Shown in pieces: positions 27,516-36,278 of a DNA stretch of 64,000 bases (position 1 is the first letter of the stretch; every line of letters starts with the position of its first letter). A program made the translations under genes and the position numbers. The notes beneath the pieces are model-generated. The model searched no databases. It was given only the letters and a program-made list of their open reading frames with translations, and was not told the DNA's origin. The stretch is taken from assembly GCA_963675575.1 (NCBI GenBank), contig OY776378.1, forward strand, positions 62,001 through 126,000, given 5' to 3'. Origin of the DNA: JAGLOK01 sp963675575. Its GTDB lineage: Bacteria > Bacillota > Clostridia > Christensenellales > UMGS416.

Positions 27516-27547
27516 AAAACCTACATTTAGTAGTTAAAACCTACATT
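27516..27547. repeat. 12-bp direct repeat, 20 bp apart
   Basis: AAAACCTACATT occurs at 27516-27527 and 27536-27547, two helical turns apart, in the intergenic region upstream of the TetR-ABC promoter. Possible binding site of an unknown regulator. The remainder of 27404-27800 holds only the TetR operators and a terminator. Confidence 0.6.
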
Positions 27548-27695
27548 GTAACTGTCGAAAGCGACTTTTTACGAGTTTAACTTACAATCCGGATTAAAAA
27601 CTGAAATGGTATTGCAGAAATTTGCATGTGACATTATAGTATATGCATTGAATTTAAAAAATATTTAAATAAATTATTTGGTGCACAGCCAAAAC

Positions 27696-27728
27696 AAAAC
27701 TCCCCGATAAAACTCGGGGAGTTTTTTA
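27696..27728. terminator. Terminator downstream of the FAD-oxidoreductase gene
   Basis: A perfect 12-bp stem AAAACTCCCCGA / TCGGGGAGTTTT with a 6-nt loop and T-rich flanks on both strands. It lies 73 bp past the stop of the minus-strand oxidoreductase gene. Confidence 0.88.
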
Positions 27729-27800
27729 TAAAACATTTTAGCAATTGGCGGATATGCTTTAATATCCTTTTAGTTATACTTTTTTTGTTGCTTTGTTTGT

Positions 27801-29273
27801 CTATTTTTCATGATATTCTTTTTCTGTATTAACGTTCCAAATACCTTTTTTGTCAGTTTCTTTGCCCAATATTAAGTCTGCCGCGTACATTGCTGCGAGA
27901 GAGGAGTGGTCGGAATTATTATAACGGTGCATTCCGTTTCGTCCTACAAGATAAAGATTTTCTATTGTATCTGTAAAGGCTGATATCTCTTCAAACCTAT
28001 TATATGATCCAAAATATGCAGGGTATGCTTTTGGTACATAAGCTACTTTATAAGATAATACATCATCTTTGTTTATAATGTTGAGTTTGACCATTTCATC
28101 GATTGCGAATTGAGCCATTTCCTTTTCGCTTTTTCGCCAAAGCTCATCACCTTCATTGCAGAAATATTCCATGCCAATGAAAATATTGTTGTCTTTTGAC
28201 ATATAAGGCGACCAGTTGTTGAAAATCTGGAGTCTTCCGACTTTTACAAAATTTTCCTGCACATATATCCAATTGTCCGGCAACTTGCCGTTATCATCTT
28301 TCAGCAGAACGCTTTTCAGCACAAGACCCACAGTCAAGAAATCTCTGTAAGGCAGATTTTCGGCAACCTCCAGAACGTTGTTTGGAACGGCAGAGCCCAT
28401 AGCGGCAATCAGCTCTTTGACAGGCATGGATGAGATGACGTTTTCAGTTTCAATGGTCACCACATTGCCGGTTTTCTCGTCTTTTATTTGGGCGGAAACT
28501 ATTTTATTGTTTTTTATGTCAAATTTCACAGCGCTTTTGTTAAGCTCTACAGCGCCACCTTTATCTGTAATTATTTCAGCGCATTTTTCCCAAAGCTGAC
28601 CGGGGCCATATTTGGGATATAGAAAGCTGGAGATCAAAGAAGTCTCAACCTTCTTGCTTTGTATTTTTAGTAGTCTCTTTATAGCATCCTTCAAAACCGC
28701 AGTAATCGAAACGCCTTTTATGCGCTGCGAACCCCAGTCTGCGGGTATTTCGGTGCAGGGCACGCCCCAGACTTTTTCGGTATAGTCTTTAAAGAAAGTT
28801 TTATATAATTCTTTGCCGAAGCGGTTGATGAAGAAATCTTCAAGGCTTTTTTCTTTTTTAATTGGGAAAAGGGCGTATCGAACGTATGAAAAACCTATTT
28901 TAATCATACGAATAAAGCCAAGGTTTTTAAGTGTTTTATATGACAGACTGACAGGGTAATCAAAAAACTTGCCGAGATATAATATTCTTGAAAGGCGGTT
29001 TCGCTTTAGCATAACATCATCTTTTGTTTTGGCCTCTTCGTCCGTTGCCTGCGGAAGTATCTCCAGCCAAAAATCCATTACACGCTTTGACTTGGTGAAA
29101 AAACGGTGTCCTCCCATGTCCATTCGGTAGCCATCGTGGGTTACGGTTTTTGATATACCGCCTATATCGCTTGTTTTTTCAACAACCAATGGCTTAATGT
29201 CGGATTTTTTTAAAAGCTCGTATGCTGCGGACAGCCCTGCCGGGCCCGCTCCAATAATAAGTGTTTTTTTCAA
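27801..29273 (-). CDS. FAD-dependent amine-oxidase/UDP-galactopyranose-mutase-like oxidoreductase
   Basis: 490 aa. N-terminal FAD-binding Rossmann motif IIGAGPAGLSAAYELLKK and VVEKTSDIGG, followed by MDMGGHRFFTKS, a signature of the UDP-galactopyranose mutase-like/protoporphyrinogen-oxidase-like group. The C-terminal part has NLYLVGRNGMHRYNNSDHS, the second FAD contact region. Relatives are found in cell-surface polysaccharide loci, often next to GtrA, as here (4-bp overlap). A role in sugar-nucleotide or polyprenyl-linked sugar modification is likely; the exact reaction is unknown. Confidence 0.85.
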   Translation of the reverse strand: MKKTLIIGAGPAGLSAAYELLKKSDIKPLVVEKTSDIGGISKTVTHDGYRMDMGGHRFFTKSKRVMDFWLEILPQATDEEAKTKDDVMLKRNRLSRILYLGKFFDYPVSLSYKTLKNLGFIRMIKIGFSYVRYALFPIKKEKSLEDFFINRFGKELYKTFFKDYTEKVWGVPCTEIPADWGSQRIKGVSITAVLKDAIKRLLKIQSKKVETSLISSFLYPKYGPGQLWEKCAEIITDKGGAVELNKSAVKFDIKNNKIVSAQIKDEKTGNVVTIETENVISSMPVKELIAAMGSAVPNNVLEVAENLPYRDFLTVGLVLKSVLLKDDNGKLPDNWIYVQENFVKVGRLQIFNNWSPYMSKDNNIFIGMEYFCNEGDELWRKSEKEMAQFAIDEMVKLNIINKDDVLSYKVAYVPKAYPAYFGSYNRFEEISAFTDTIENLYLVGRNGMHRYNNSDHSSLAAMYAADLILGKETDKKGIWNVNTEKEYHEK

Positions 29274-29716
29274 GTTTCTTCTCCTGCTTTTTTTGAATAT
29301 AAAATTGTTTTTCTTAAAACATAATTAAAAATAACCGTGACACCCGCCGCGATTATTTTTGAAATCAAGTGGTGAAGGCCAATTTTTTTGAAGAATAAAA
29401 ATAGTACTAACTCGTTTACGCCCAGCGCCGCAATGCCGACAAACGCGAAAACAAAAAATTCCACGTATTTATTTTTGCGTTTTATTCCGGTAAAAACCCA
29501 AGTGTTGGAGAAAATATAAACAATTATTAACCCTGCTAGGAAAGATATGATATTAGCAATAAACACATCTAATCCTAACCCAGATGAGGTTAATATCGCG
29601 AGGATTGAAAAGTCAACAGCAAAAGCTATTCCGGATGAAAGACCGTATCTTAAAAACTGAATAAAAGACGTGTCAGGAGAATTGGAAAAAATTCTTTTTA
29701 AATAATTCATTTCCAA
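29270..29716 (-). CDS. GtrA-family membrane protein
   Basis: 148 aa, four membrane helices in two pairs (QFLRYGLSSGIAFAVDFSIL at the start, FNYVLRKTILYSKK at the end), the standard GtrA layout. GtrA proteins are thought to flip polyprenyl-linked sugars across the membrane. Its stop overlaps the start of the FAD-oxidoreductase gene by 4 bp, so they form one unit. No glycosyltransferase lies beside them. The gene borders the gene-free origin-like region. Confidence 0.9.
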   Translation of the reverse strand: MEMNYLKRIFSNSPDTSFIQFLRYGLSSGIAFAVDFSILAILTSSGLGLDVFIANIISFLAGLIIVYIFSNTWVFTGIKRKNKYVEFFVFAFVGIAALGVNELVLFLFFKKIGLHHLISKIIAAGVTVIFNYVLRKTILYSKKAGEET

Positions 29717-30334
29717 ATTATATCATATTTATCTTAGTTTTAAACTATAAGATACATGTATATTATAAAAATAAAAAAAAATATCACCTAATTTAAAAAA
29801 AAACGGAATTAGTGATGGATTATTATGATGTTTTGTTTGTGAAAAAAGATATCCACAATCCTTAAAAAAACATATGGAGCTCTTTAAATATGTTTAAATA
29901 CATGATTACCTGAAAATCTGATTGAAAACAAATAAAAAAAACCAAATATTTTTTTTATTGCAGGATTAATGCCTTTTCGTACTTATTTTTGGCGCTTGTA
30001 TACCAAAATAGGGTCGGAGAAAGGTTAAAAAACATTGTTGCTTAAAAAAATAAAAATACAGAGTTATTTGCCTAAAAAACGTAAAAAAATATTAATAAAT
30101 TCCAATATATTATCAGTGTAAACAAACTATTAATAACTTATCCACAAAATTAAAATCATAGTTTTTTTGTGGGATATGTAAAAAACAAGTAAACTCGTAG
30201 CGAAAACAGGAGGTTATGCACAATTGCGATGAAATGGCAAAAAAGCCTGTGGATAAGGCGAAAAACCGGCGAAAAACATCAACCGATTTTTCACTTTATT
30301 AACACTGTCAACAAATCTTTGTGGATAGTTGTTA
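29717..30334. other. Candidate chromosomal replication origin (oriC) with DnaA-box cluster
   Basis: A 618-bp gene-free, very AT-rich block. DnaA boxes (TTATNCACA): perfect TTATCCACA at 30138-30146; TTATGCACA at 30214-30222; perfect TGTGGATAA (reverse) at 30248-30256; one-mismatch ATATCCACA at 29849-29857 and TGTGGATAG (reverse) at 30320-30328. Long A/T tracts at 29755-29805 and 30035-30120 could be the unwinding element. Genes to the left are mostly minus strand and to the right mostly plus strand, and mnmE-mnmG-rsmG begins 1.2 kb away, a classic origin neighbourhood in Firmicutes. dnaA, dnaN, rpmH and parAB are not in the window, so the call needs GC-skew support. Confidence 0.7.
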
Positions 30335-30919
30335 TTAAATTTCCGCAATTACACCCGATAAACGCTGCAAATCACTTTTATAAACATCCGCCAATGATCT
30401 ATTGTAAATGATGCTTGCGGGGTGGTATAAGGCAAAAATGCAAGTATTATCCGTATATGTAATCTTTGTACCGTGGCAGTCGCCAATTTTAGCATTTTTG
30501 TCGCCTAAAACTGACTTTAAAGCAGTATTTCCCAAAGTAACGATAATTTTGGGAGAAATAGCTGAAATTTCATCTTTAAGGAAGGGAAGACAAAGGTCAA
30601 TTTCACTTGTTTTTGGGGGACGGTTGGATTTTGAACCTTTTGTGGGATGAATCTTATAGGGGCGGAATTTAACTACGTTTGAAATGTAGATTTCCTCGCG
30701 TTTTTTTTGGATAATTTTCAAAAACTCATCCAAGTTTTTTCCCGCAGCGCCGACAAAAGGACGCCTAAGCTCAGTTTCCTTAGCTCCGGGAGCTTCACCT
30801 ATAAGCATAAGAGCGGCATCAAGGCTTCCCTCCCCGGGAACAAATATCTGAGTTTCGTCAAGCTGTGAGTTTAAGTTTTGGTAAATTTCATTTATCTTAT
30901 CTTGCTTTTTCATATTCAT
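30335..30919 (-). CDS. Uracil-DNA glycosylase-like protein lacking the Fe-S cysteines
   Basis: 194 aa, superfamily of family 4/5 uracil-DNA glycosylases. Present: IGEAPGAKETELRRPFVGAAG (uracil pocket), ISNVVKFRP, VTLGNTALKSVLG and LYHPAS near the C-terminus. Unlike its neighbour it has no CxxC at the N-terminus and Phe replaces Cys in VKFRP; only one of the four family-4 cluster cysteines is left (DLCLPFL). It overlaps the upstream paralogue by 23 bp. It may be a cluster-free glycosylase with another base specificity or a non-catalytic partner; which one cannot be told. Confidence 0.85.
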   Translation of the reverse strand: MNMKKQDKINEIYQNLNSQLDETQIFVPGEGSLDAALMLIGEAPGAKETELRRPFVGAAGKNLDEFLKIIQKKREEIYISNVVKFRPYKIHPTKGSKSNRPPKTSEIDLCLPFLKDEISAISPKIIVTLGNTALKSVLGDKNAKIGDCHGTKITYTDNTCIFALYHPASIIYNRSLADVYKSDLQRLSGVIAEI

Positions 30920-31460
30920 TGAGTTTCGCCTTTATTAATTTAAAATCTTCCCAGGTATCCCTCTTAAGGCCAGGATTGTGAAGGAGAGCGGAAGGGTGGT
31001 AGGTCGGAATGATGACATATCCTTTTCTTTCTATTATTTTGCCTCGTATTTTGCTTATTTTCGTGGTTTTATCAATAATGTTTCTGGCCGAAACAGATCC
31101 GAGGCAAACAATTATCTTTGGATGAATCAAAGCAACCTGATGCCTGAGGTATTCGAGACAAATTTTAGCTTCTTCTTCGGTGGGATTACGGTTTCCTGGA
31201 GGACGGCATTTTACTATGTTTGTAATATATACCGAAGCCCTATCAATATCCGCCGCTGTAAGTATTTTGTCAAGAAGCTGCCCTGCGGCGCCCACGAAAG
31301 GCAGGCCGGACAAATCCTCGTCGCGGCCGGGGCCTTCTCCCACAAACATGAGCTTTGCGTCAAGCGCGCCTTCGCCCGGAACGGCGGTTTTTCGGGTTTT
31401 GTGTAGTTCACAGCCACCACAGCTTTTTATTATGTTAACCAGTTCCTCATAAGTTTCCAT
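30897..31460 (-). CDS. Uracil-DNA glycosylase, family 4 ([4Fe-4S])
   Basis: 187 aa. Removes uracil from DNA in base-excision repair. The four cluster cysteines sit at the canonical positions Cys14, Cys17, Cys85 and Cys101 (SCGGCELHKTR; VKCRPPGNRNPTEEEAKIC). Uracil-binding motif GEGPGRDEDLSGLPFVGAAG and the C-terminal HPSALL motif are intact. First gene of a two-gene unit with the cluster-less paralogue. It is divergent from mnmE, sharing the 80-bp intergenic region. Confidence 0.95.
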   Translation of the reverse strand: METYEELVNIIKSCGGCELHKTRKTAVPGEGALDAKLMFVGEGPGRDEDLSGLPFVGAAGQLLDKILTAADIDRASVYITNIVKCRPPGNRNPTEEEAKICLEYLRHQVALIHPKIIVCLGSVSARNIIDKTTKISKIRGKIIERKGYVIIPTYHPSALLHNPGLKRDTWEDFKLIKAKLNEYEKAR

Positions 31461-31495
31461 TTAATAATATTATTATATACTGCATTTATTTGCAA

Positions 31496-31523
31496 TTGTA
31501 ATTAAGCCCCGCATAGTTATAAT
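31496..31523 (+). promoter_or_regulatory. Promoter of the mnmE-mnmG-rsmG operon
   Basis: TTGTAA (31496-31501), 16-bp spacer, perfect TATAAT (31518-31523). Transcription would start about 14 nt before the ATG, leaving room only for the AGGAAGGA ribosome binding site. Confidence 0.6.
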
Positions 31524-31543
31524 GAGTGTAGGAAGGAATTATA

Positions 31544-32902
31544 ATGGAACATGATTTGATAGCCGCGATAGCGACAGCGCCCGGTCAAGCCGGAATAGCT
31601 GTTGTGAGGATAAGCGGAGAAAATGCGCTTTTCGCGATTAAAAAGATATTTGTACATGACGGCGAATATGAAAGCCATAAGCTTTATTATGGGAAAGTTA
31701 CAAGCTCAGGCGAAGTGATTGATTATGCTATGGTGGCTTTTATGTGTGCGCCGCATACTTATACAGGCGACGATACCGCTGAGATTTTTTGCCATGGCGG
31801 GTACGCAGTAAGCCAGGCTGTGCTTCAGGCGGCGCTGGATGTAGGCTGCAGGATGGCGCAGGCGGGGGAGTTTACAAAGCGAGCGTTTTTAAACGGTCGC
31901 ATGGATTTATCCCAAGCCGAGGCGGTGTCAGACCTTATAGCCGCGAATGCAACTCTTGCCGCGCAAACAGCGCTAAATGCTCTTTCGGGGAGAATAAAGA
32001 CCCAGATCAACACTATGCGTGAGACGCTGCTGGACTTTTTGGCGAAAATTGAGGTGTGTATAGACTATCCTGAAGACGATGTGGAGCAGCAGACGGCAGA
32101 AAAGATTATCCCTGAGATAAAACAAGTGCTTAAAAGTATTAAAACTTTGCTGGATACATCCCGCAGGGGAAGGATATATAAAGAGGGATTGCTTGTGGCC
32201 ATAGCGGGAAGACCAAATGTGGGGAAATCATCTCTTCTTAACGCGATAATGGGCGAAAGCCGCGCGATAGTTACGACAATACCGGGAACCACTCGTGACA
32301 CGCTGGAAGCTGATGTTGAAATAAACGGCCTTGAAGTTAAGCTGGTGGATACTGCGGGGATACGAAAAAGCCAAGATGAAATAGAGCGTCTGGGTATTGA
32401 GCGTGCCGCAAACACCATTGACAAGGCTGATATAATACTCTTTGTGATAGACAGCCAAGAAGGCATTGTAGGCGATGATATTGAAATATTCGAAAAAGCG
32501 AAAAATAAGCCGCACTTAATCGTAATAAATAAAATGGACGCGGGAGTGCCATTGGACGAAGATATTGTCAAAGAAAAGTTTGAAAAAAGCGAATATATTT
32601 ATATATCGGCGCTAAATCACACCAACATTGTCGAACTTGAAAACAAGATATTCGATTTTGTGGGAATACATGAAATCGGGCGGACAGAAACAGTACTGTC
32701 AAATGTTCGGCATATTGAAGCTGTGAAAAATGCGCAAGAGCACCTTGAAGAGGCTTTGGCCGCAATTGAAAGTGAAACGCCTATAGATATGGCGTCTATA
32801 GATATTAGGAACGCTTGGCATGACTTGGGTGAAGTGACAGGCGACACTGTGGATGAACAAATAGTAGAGAGGATATTTTCAAAATTCTGTGTGGGTAAAT
32901 GA
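31544..32902 (+). CDS. mnmE: tRNA modification GTPase MnmE
   Basis: With MnmG installs cmnm5/nm5 groups on U34 of tRNAs. 452 aa, normal length. N-terminal formyl-THF-binding domain (DLIAAIATAPGQAGIAVVRI), helical domain, and the inserted G domain: GRPNVGKSSLLNAI (G1), TTIPGTTRDT (G2), DTAG (G3), NKMD (G4). The protein ends FCVGK, the catalytic C-(I/V)-GK tail. Stop overlaps mnmG start by 4 bp. Confidence 0.98.
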   Translation: MEHDLIAAIATAPGQAGIAVVRISGENALFAIKKIFVHDGEYESHKLYYGKVTSSGEVIDYAMVAFMCAPHTYTGDDTAEIFCHGGYAVSQAVLQAALDVGCRMAQAGEFTKRAFLNGRMDLSQAEAVSDLIAANATLAAQTALNALSGRIKTQINTMRETLLDFLAKIEVCIDYPEDDVEQQTAEKIIPEIKQVLKSIKTLLDTSRRGRIYKEGLLVAIAGRPNVGKSSLLNAIMGESRAIVTTIPGTTRDTLEADVEINGLEVKLVDTAGIRKSQDEIERLGIERAANTIDKADIILFVIDSQEGIVGDDIEIFEKAKNKPHLIVINKMDAGVPLDEDIVKEKFEKSEYIYISALNHTNIVELENKIFDFVGIHEIGRTETVLSNVRHIEAVKNAQEHLEEALAAIESETPIDMASIDIRNAWHDLGEVTGDTVDEQIVERIFSKFCVGK

Positions 32903-34755
32903 ATGATTTTAAATATGACATAATAATAATTGGCGCGGGACACGCGGGCTGCGAGGCGGCGTTGGCTTCCGCGCGCCTTGGAAACAAAACACTGGTGCTT
33001 TCAATCAATCTTGACTCTGTGGCTCTTATGGCGTGCAACCCTGCAATCGGCGGAACGTCAAAAGGGCACATAGTGTGCGAAATAGACGCGTTGGGCGGAG
33101 AAATGGGGAAAGCCATTGACCAAACGCTTATTCAGATAAAAATGCTCAACCTGTCCAAAGGTCCGGCCGTGCATTCATTGCGAGCGCAGGCGGACAAGAG
33201 ACGCTACCACGAGTATATGAAGGATTTGCTTGAAAAGCATCCGAATATCCATTTAAAACAGGATGAAGCGGTGTCGATTATTGTTGAAGATGGAAAGATA
33301 ATCGGCGTAAAAACCGCAATCAGCGGAGTATATAAATGCAAAGCGGTGGTTGTTTGCACGGGTGTATACCTTAAAGGCAGAGTCATTATCGGTGAATATA
33401 ATGTTTCAGCCGGCCCCTCAGGGCTTTTCCCTGCAAATGAGCTGTCTTCAAGTCTTGTTGAAAACGGCATTAAACTTATGCGCTTTAAAACGGGCACTCC
33501 TGCGAGAATAAATAAAAACACGATAGATTTCTCAAAGATGGAACCTCAGTACGGGAGTGATATAAAGCTTTCTTTTTCATTTATGACTGAAGATATGCCG
33601 TTTGAATCACAGCCTTGCTATCTGACTTGGACTAATGAAGAAACACACAAGATAATAAATGCAAATCTTGATCGTGCACCTCTTTTTTCGGGCGCTATCG
33701 ATGGTGTCGGGCCAAGATATTGTCCATCTATTGAAAGCAAGGTGGTAAATTTTAAGGATAAAAACCGCCATCAGGTTTTTATTGAACCGGAAGGCGCAAG
33801 CACCGAGGAAATGTATGTTCAGGGTATGTCGACATCTCTTCCATATGATGTGCAGGTGGAGATGCTAAGAACAATACCCGGGCTTGAAAACTGTGAAGTA
33901 ATGCGTCCCGGATATGCCATTGAGTATGACTGCATCGATTCCACTCAGCTTAACTCCGCACTTATGATTCGCCATATCGGCGGACTATTCATGGCGGGAC
34001 AGATAAACGGTTCATCCGGATATGAGGAAGCCGCCGCGCAGGGATTGGTGGCGGGAATAAATGCCGTTCAGTATATAAAAGAAGAAGAGCCCCTTGTTCT
34101 TTCGCGTTCACAAGCCTATATAGGAGTGCTTGTTGATGATTTGGTAAGCAAAGGAACAAAGGAGCCTTATAGGATGATGACATCTAGAGCTGAGCACAGA
34201 CTTCTTTTGCGACAGGACAACGCGGACTTCAGATTGACCGAGATAGGTTACGATATTGGGCTTGCTTCCCAAGAACGATATGAAAAAATGATGCAAAAGA
34301 AAAAGCTTACCCAAGAACTAATCGCGATGATGGATAAGATATTGATAAAAGCTGATAAGCTTCGGGAAATCACAGGGGAAGATATCCAAAGCAATGCTTC
34401 AGTTAAAATAACGGAACTCATAAAGCGCCCGAAAATGGAGCTTGCTAAACTGATTATAGATACTGAAGCCTACGGCGTTTATCCGCCTGAGATTATAAAA
34501 CAGGTGGAAATTGAGCTTAAATACAGCGGATATGTTCAAAAACAGCAAAGGTTGGTGGATAAGCAAAGCCGCATGGAAGGAAAGCACCTGAGGGATGTTG
34601 ATTATTTGGCGATAAAAGGACTTCGCCTTGAGGCGGCAGAAAAGCTAAACAGCATAAAGCCTGAAAACATCGGTCAGGCTTCGAGGATATCAGGAGTTTC
34701 TCCTGCAGACATAGCTGTGCTTATGGTATATCTGAAAGGAAAAGAAAATGAATGA
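32899..34755 (+). CDS. mnmG: tRNA uridine-5-carboxymethylaminomethyl modification enzyme MnmG (GidA)
   Basis: FAD/NADH-dependent partner of MnmE in U34 modification. 618 aa, full length. N-terminal FAD motif IIGAGHAGCEAALASARLG, then MACNPAIGGTSKGHIV, GTPARI, and PGYAIEYDCID, all diagnostic for GidA. C-terminal helical MnmE-binding domain ends ISGVSPADIAVLMVYLK. Translationally coupled to mnmE (4-bp overlap) and rsmG (8-bp overlap). Confidence 0.98.
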   Translation: MNDFKYDIIIIGAGHAGCEAALASARLGNKTLVLSINLDSVALMACNPAIGGTSKGHIVCEIDALGGEMGKAIDQTLIQIKMLNLSKGPAVHSLRAQADKRRYHEYMKDLLEKHPNIHLKQDEAVSIIVEDGKIIGVKTAISGVYKCKAVVVCTGVYLKGRVIIGEYNVSAGPSGLFPANELSSSLVENGIKLMRFKTGTPARINKNTIDFSKMEPQYGSDIKLSFSFMTEDMPFESQPCYLTWTNEETHKIINANLDRAPLFSGAIDGVGPRYCPSIESKVVNFKDKNRHQVFIEPEGASTEEMYVQGMSTSLPYDVQVEMLRTIPGLENCEVMRPGYAIEYDCIDSTQLNSALMIRHIGGLFMAGQINGSSGYEEAAAQGLVAGINAVQYIKEEEPLVLSRSQAYIGVLVDDLVSKGTKEPYRMMTSRAEHRLLLRQDNADFRLTEIGYDIGLASQERYEKMMQKKKLTQELIAMMDKILIKADKLREITGEDIQSNASVKITELIKRPKMELAKLIIDTEAYGVYPPEIIKQVEIELKYSGYVQKQQRLVDKQSRMEGKHLRDVDYLAIKGLRLEAAEKLNSIKPENIGQASRISGVSPADIAVLMVYLKGKENE

Positions 34756-35446
34756 TTTTTTCGAGGTTTTAAAAAAAAGAACCAACTTCTCTGATGAAAT
34801 TATAGAAAAGCTTTTTGAATTTAATGAATTTTTATATATAAAAAATGAAGTCATGAACCTTACTCGAATAAAAAAAGAAGAAAGCGTTTACAGGAACTTT
34901 TTAGACAGTTTAAATGACGTTGTCCTCAAAGAAATTAAGAACGTAAAAAAAGTGATAGACATAGGTTCTGGATCAGGGTTTCCGGCAATTGCACTTGCTC
35001 TTGTGTTTCCCCAGGTTAAGTTTAATATGGTGGAAACTACAGGAAAAAAAGTTGACTTCCTAAAAGAAGCAATTGAAAAACTTAAGCTAAACAATGCAAA
35101 GGTTATAAAAGCGCGCGCAGAGGAGTTGGCACATGACAAAAGCCATCGCGAAAAGTATGATATTGTAACAGCTAGAGCAGTTGCAAAGCTTTCAGTGCTT
35201 GCAGAGCTTGCGAGCGGATACGTAAAAGTGGAAGGAAAGCTACTGCTATATAAAGGGATGAATGCAAATACAGAGCTTACGACTGCCCAGAAAATGTTTC
35301 AACAGCTAAAGCTTGAAAACGCAAAAGTTATAAAATACACTTCGTTTGAAGAAGAAGACAATCTATATATGGTAACTATCAAAAAGTATGGAGAGCTCTA
35401 CCCGATGTATCCGAGGAACTATTCGAAAATCAAAAAAAGCAATTGA
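34748..35446 (+). CDS. rsmG: 16S rRNA (guanine527-N7)-methyltransferase RsmG (GidB)
   Basis: SAM-dependent methylation of G527 in 16S rRNA. 232 aa. Motif MNLTRIKKEE, the SAM site VIDIGSGSGFPAIALA and the TARAVAKLSVLAELAS segment are typical of GidB. Start ATG 34748 lies inside the mnmG end (8-bp overlap). Third gene of the origin-linked mnmE-mnmG-rsmG unit. Confidence 0.97.
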   Translation: MNDFFEVLKKRTNFSDEIIEKLFEFNEFLYIKNEVMNLTRIKKEESVYRNFLDSLNDVVLKEIKNVKKVIDIGSGSGFPAIALALVFPQVKFNMVETTGKKVDFLKEAIEKLKLNNAKVIKARAEELAHDKSHREKYDIVTARAVAKLSVLAELASGYVKVEGKLLLYKGMNANTELTTAQKMFQQLKLENAKVIKYTSFEEEDNLYMVTIKKYGELYPMYPRNYSKIKKSN

Positions 35447-35449
35447 ATA

Positions 35450-36166
35450 TTATTTTTTATGCCGGAATTTATCTGTAACATGTTTGTGCATAAATGTGTC
35501 AATTTGCGGAGAATATTTTACCGAAAAAGCCATTATGGCTAAACTTATAGCAATAATTATTCCCCAGCCCCAAACCGGGACATTTACTATTCCAGCGCCT
35601 ACCATAGCAGAAAATAAAATTCCCGCCGGGCGTGCAAGAGCTATGATGACAAGAAAAAATCCCCAAGATATTCCCGATATGCCCGCAATAAGGCAAAGTG
35701 CGTCATCGGGGAAAAAGGGGAGCAGAAACATAAATATCAAAACCACTTTTTGCCGTGAAGAAAGCACATCGATGTATTTGTGGGTCACTTTTTCACCCAC
35801 GAGTTTTATAACCAGAGGTTTTCCGAATTTCCTTGCCAAAGCGAATGCGATTACAGATCCTGCGAATATCGAAACATAAGAAATCACAAAGCCTTTTCCA
35901 AAACCGAAAAGCAGCCCTCCGGCTAAAGTTGTAATATTTCCGGGGATTGGCGAGACAATCACCTGCAGTATCTGGAGCGCGGCAAACACCACAGGAGCCA
36001 ATAATCCAAAGCCTGAAATGTATTCCTGAAGCACTTCCACAGATTTAAATATATCCAGCCAGCCAAGCTTGGCTGATGCAAAATATAATGCAATAAAAAT
36101 CGCTATAATAACAAAAAGGGATATTAATATCCAAATCCTTTTTATATTTGCCTGTTTGTCGTTCAT
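35450..36166 (-). CDS. VTT-domain (DedA/TVP38-type) membrane protein
   Basis: 238 aa with about six hydrophobic segments. The VTT/SNARE-assoc core is visible: QVIVSPIPGNITTLAGGLLFG, FGKGFVISYVSIFAGSVIAF and FLLPFFPDDALCLIAGISGI, including the conserved G-x-x-x-G/P-D-D region. Relatives are phospholipid scramblase-like or undecaprenyl-phosphate carriers; the function here is not fixed. It runs convergent to rsmG, 3 bp apart, and is divergent from the following lipoprotein gene. Confidence 0.88.
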   Translation of the reverse strand: MNDKQANIKRIWILISLFVIIAIFIALYFASAKLGWLDIFKSVEVLQEYISGFGLLAPVVFAALQILQVIVSPIPGNITTLAGGLLFGFGKGFVISYVSIFAGSVIAFALARKFGKPLVIKLVGEKVTHKYIDVLSSRQKVVLIFMFLLPFFPDDALCLIAGISGISWGFFLVIIALARPAGILFSAMVGAGIVNVPVWGWGIIIAISLAIMAFSVKYSPQIDTFMHKHVTDKFRHKK

Positions 36167-36208
36167 AAGTTCAATAATATAACAGAAAATGTAATTTGTA
36201 AACGTGAG

Positions 36209-36237
36209 TTGTAAGCGTTTAACCTATTTGTTATAAT
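36209..36237 (+). promoter_or_regulatory. Promoter upstream of the lipoprotein-dnaX region
   Basis: TTGTAA (36209-36214), 17-bp spacer, perfect TATAAT (36232-36237). May drive the lipoprotein and, as the gene gap is only 5 bp, dnaX-ybaB-recR too. Confidence 0.7.
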
Positions 36238-36278
36238 TCTCTTATGCTATTTTAATAAATGTGAAATTGAGGGGAAAA

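Noticed and set aside
30167..30175. TGTGGGATA as another DnaA box
   Set aside because: Three mismatches to TGTGGATAA.
30217..30304. Small frame MHNCDEMAKKPVDKAK... with AGGAGG upstream
   Set aside because: AGGAGG is only two bases from the ATG, and the frame spans DnaA boxes; not a convincing gene.
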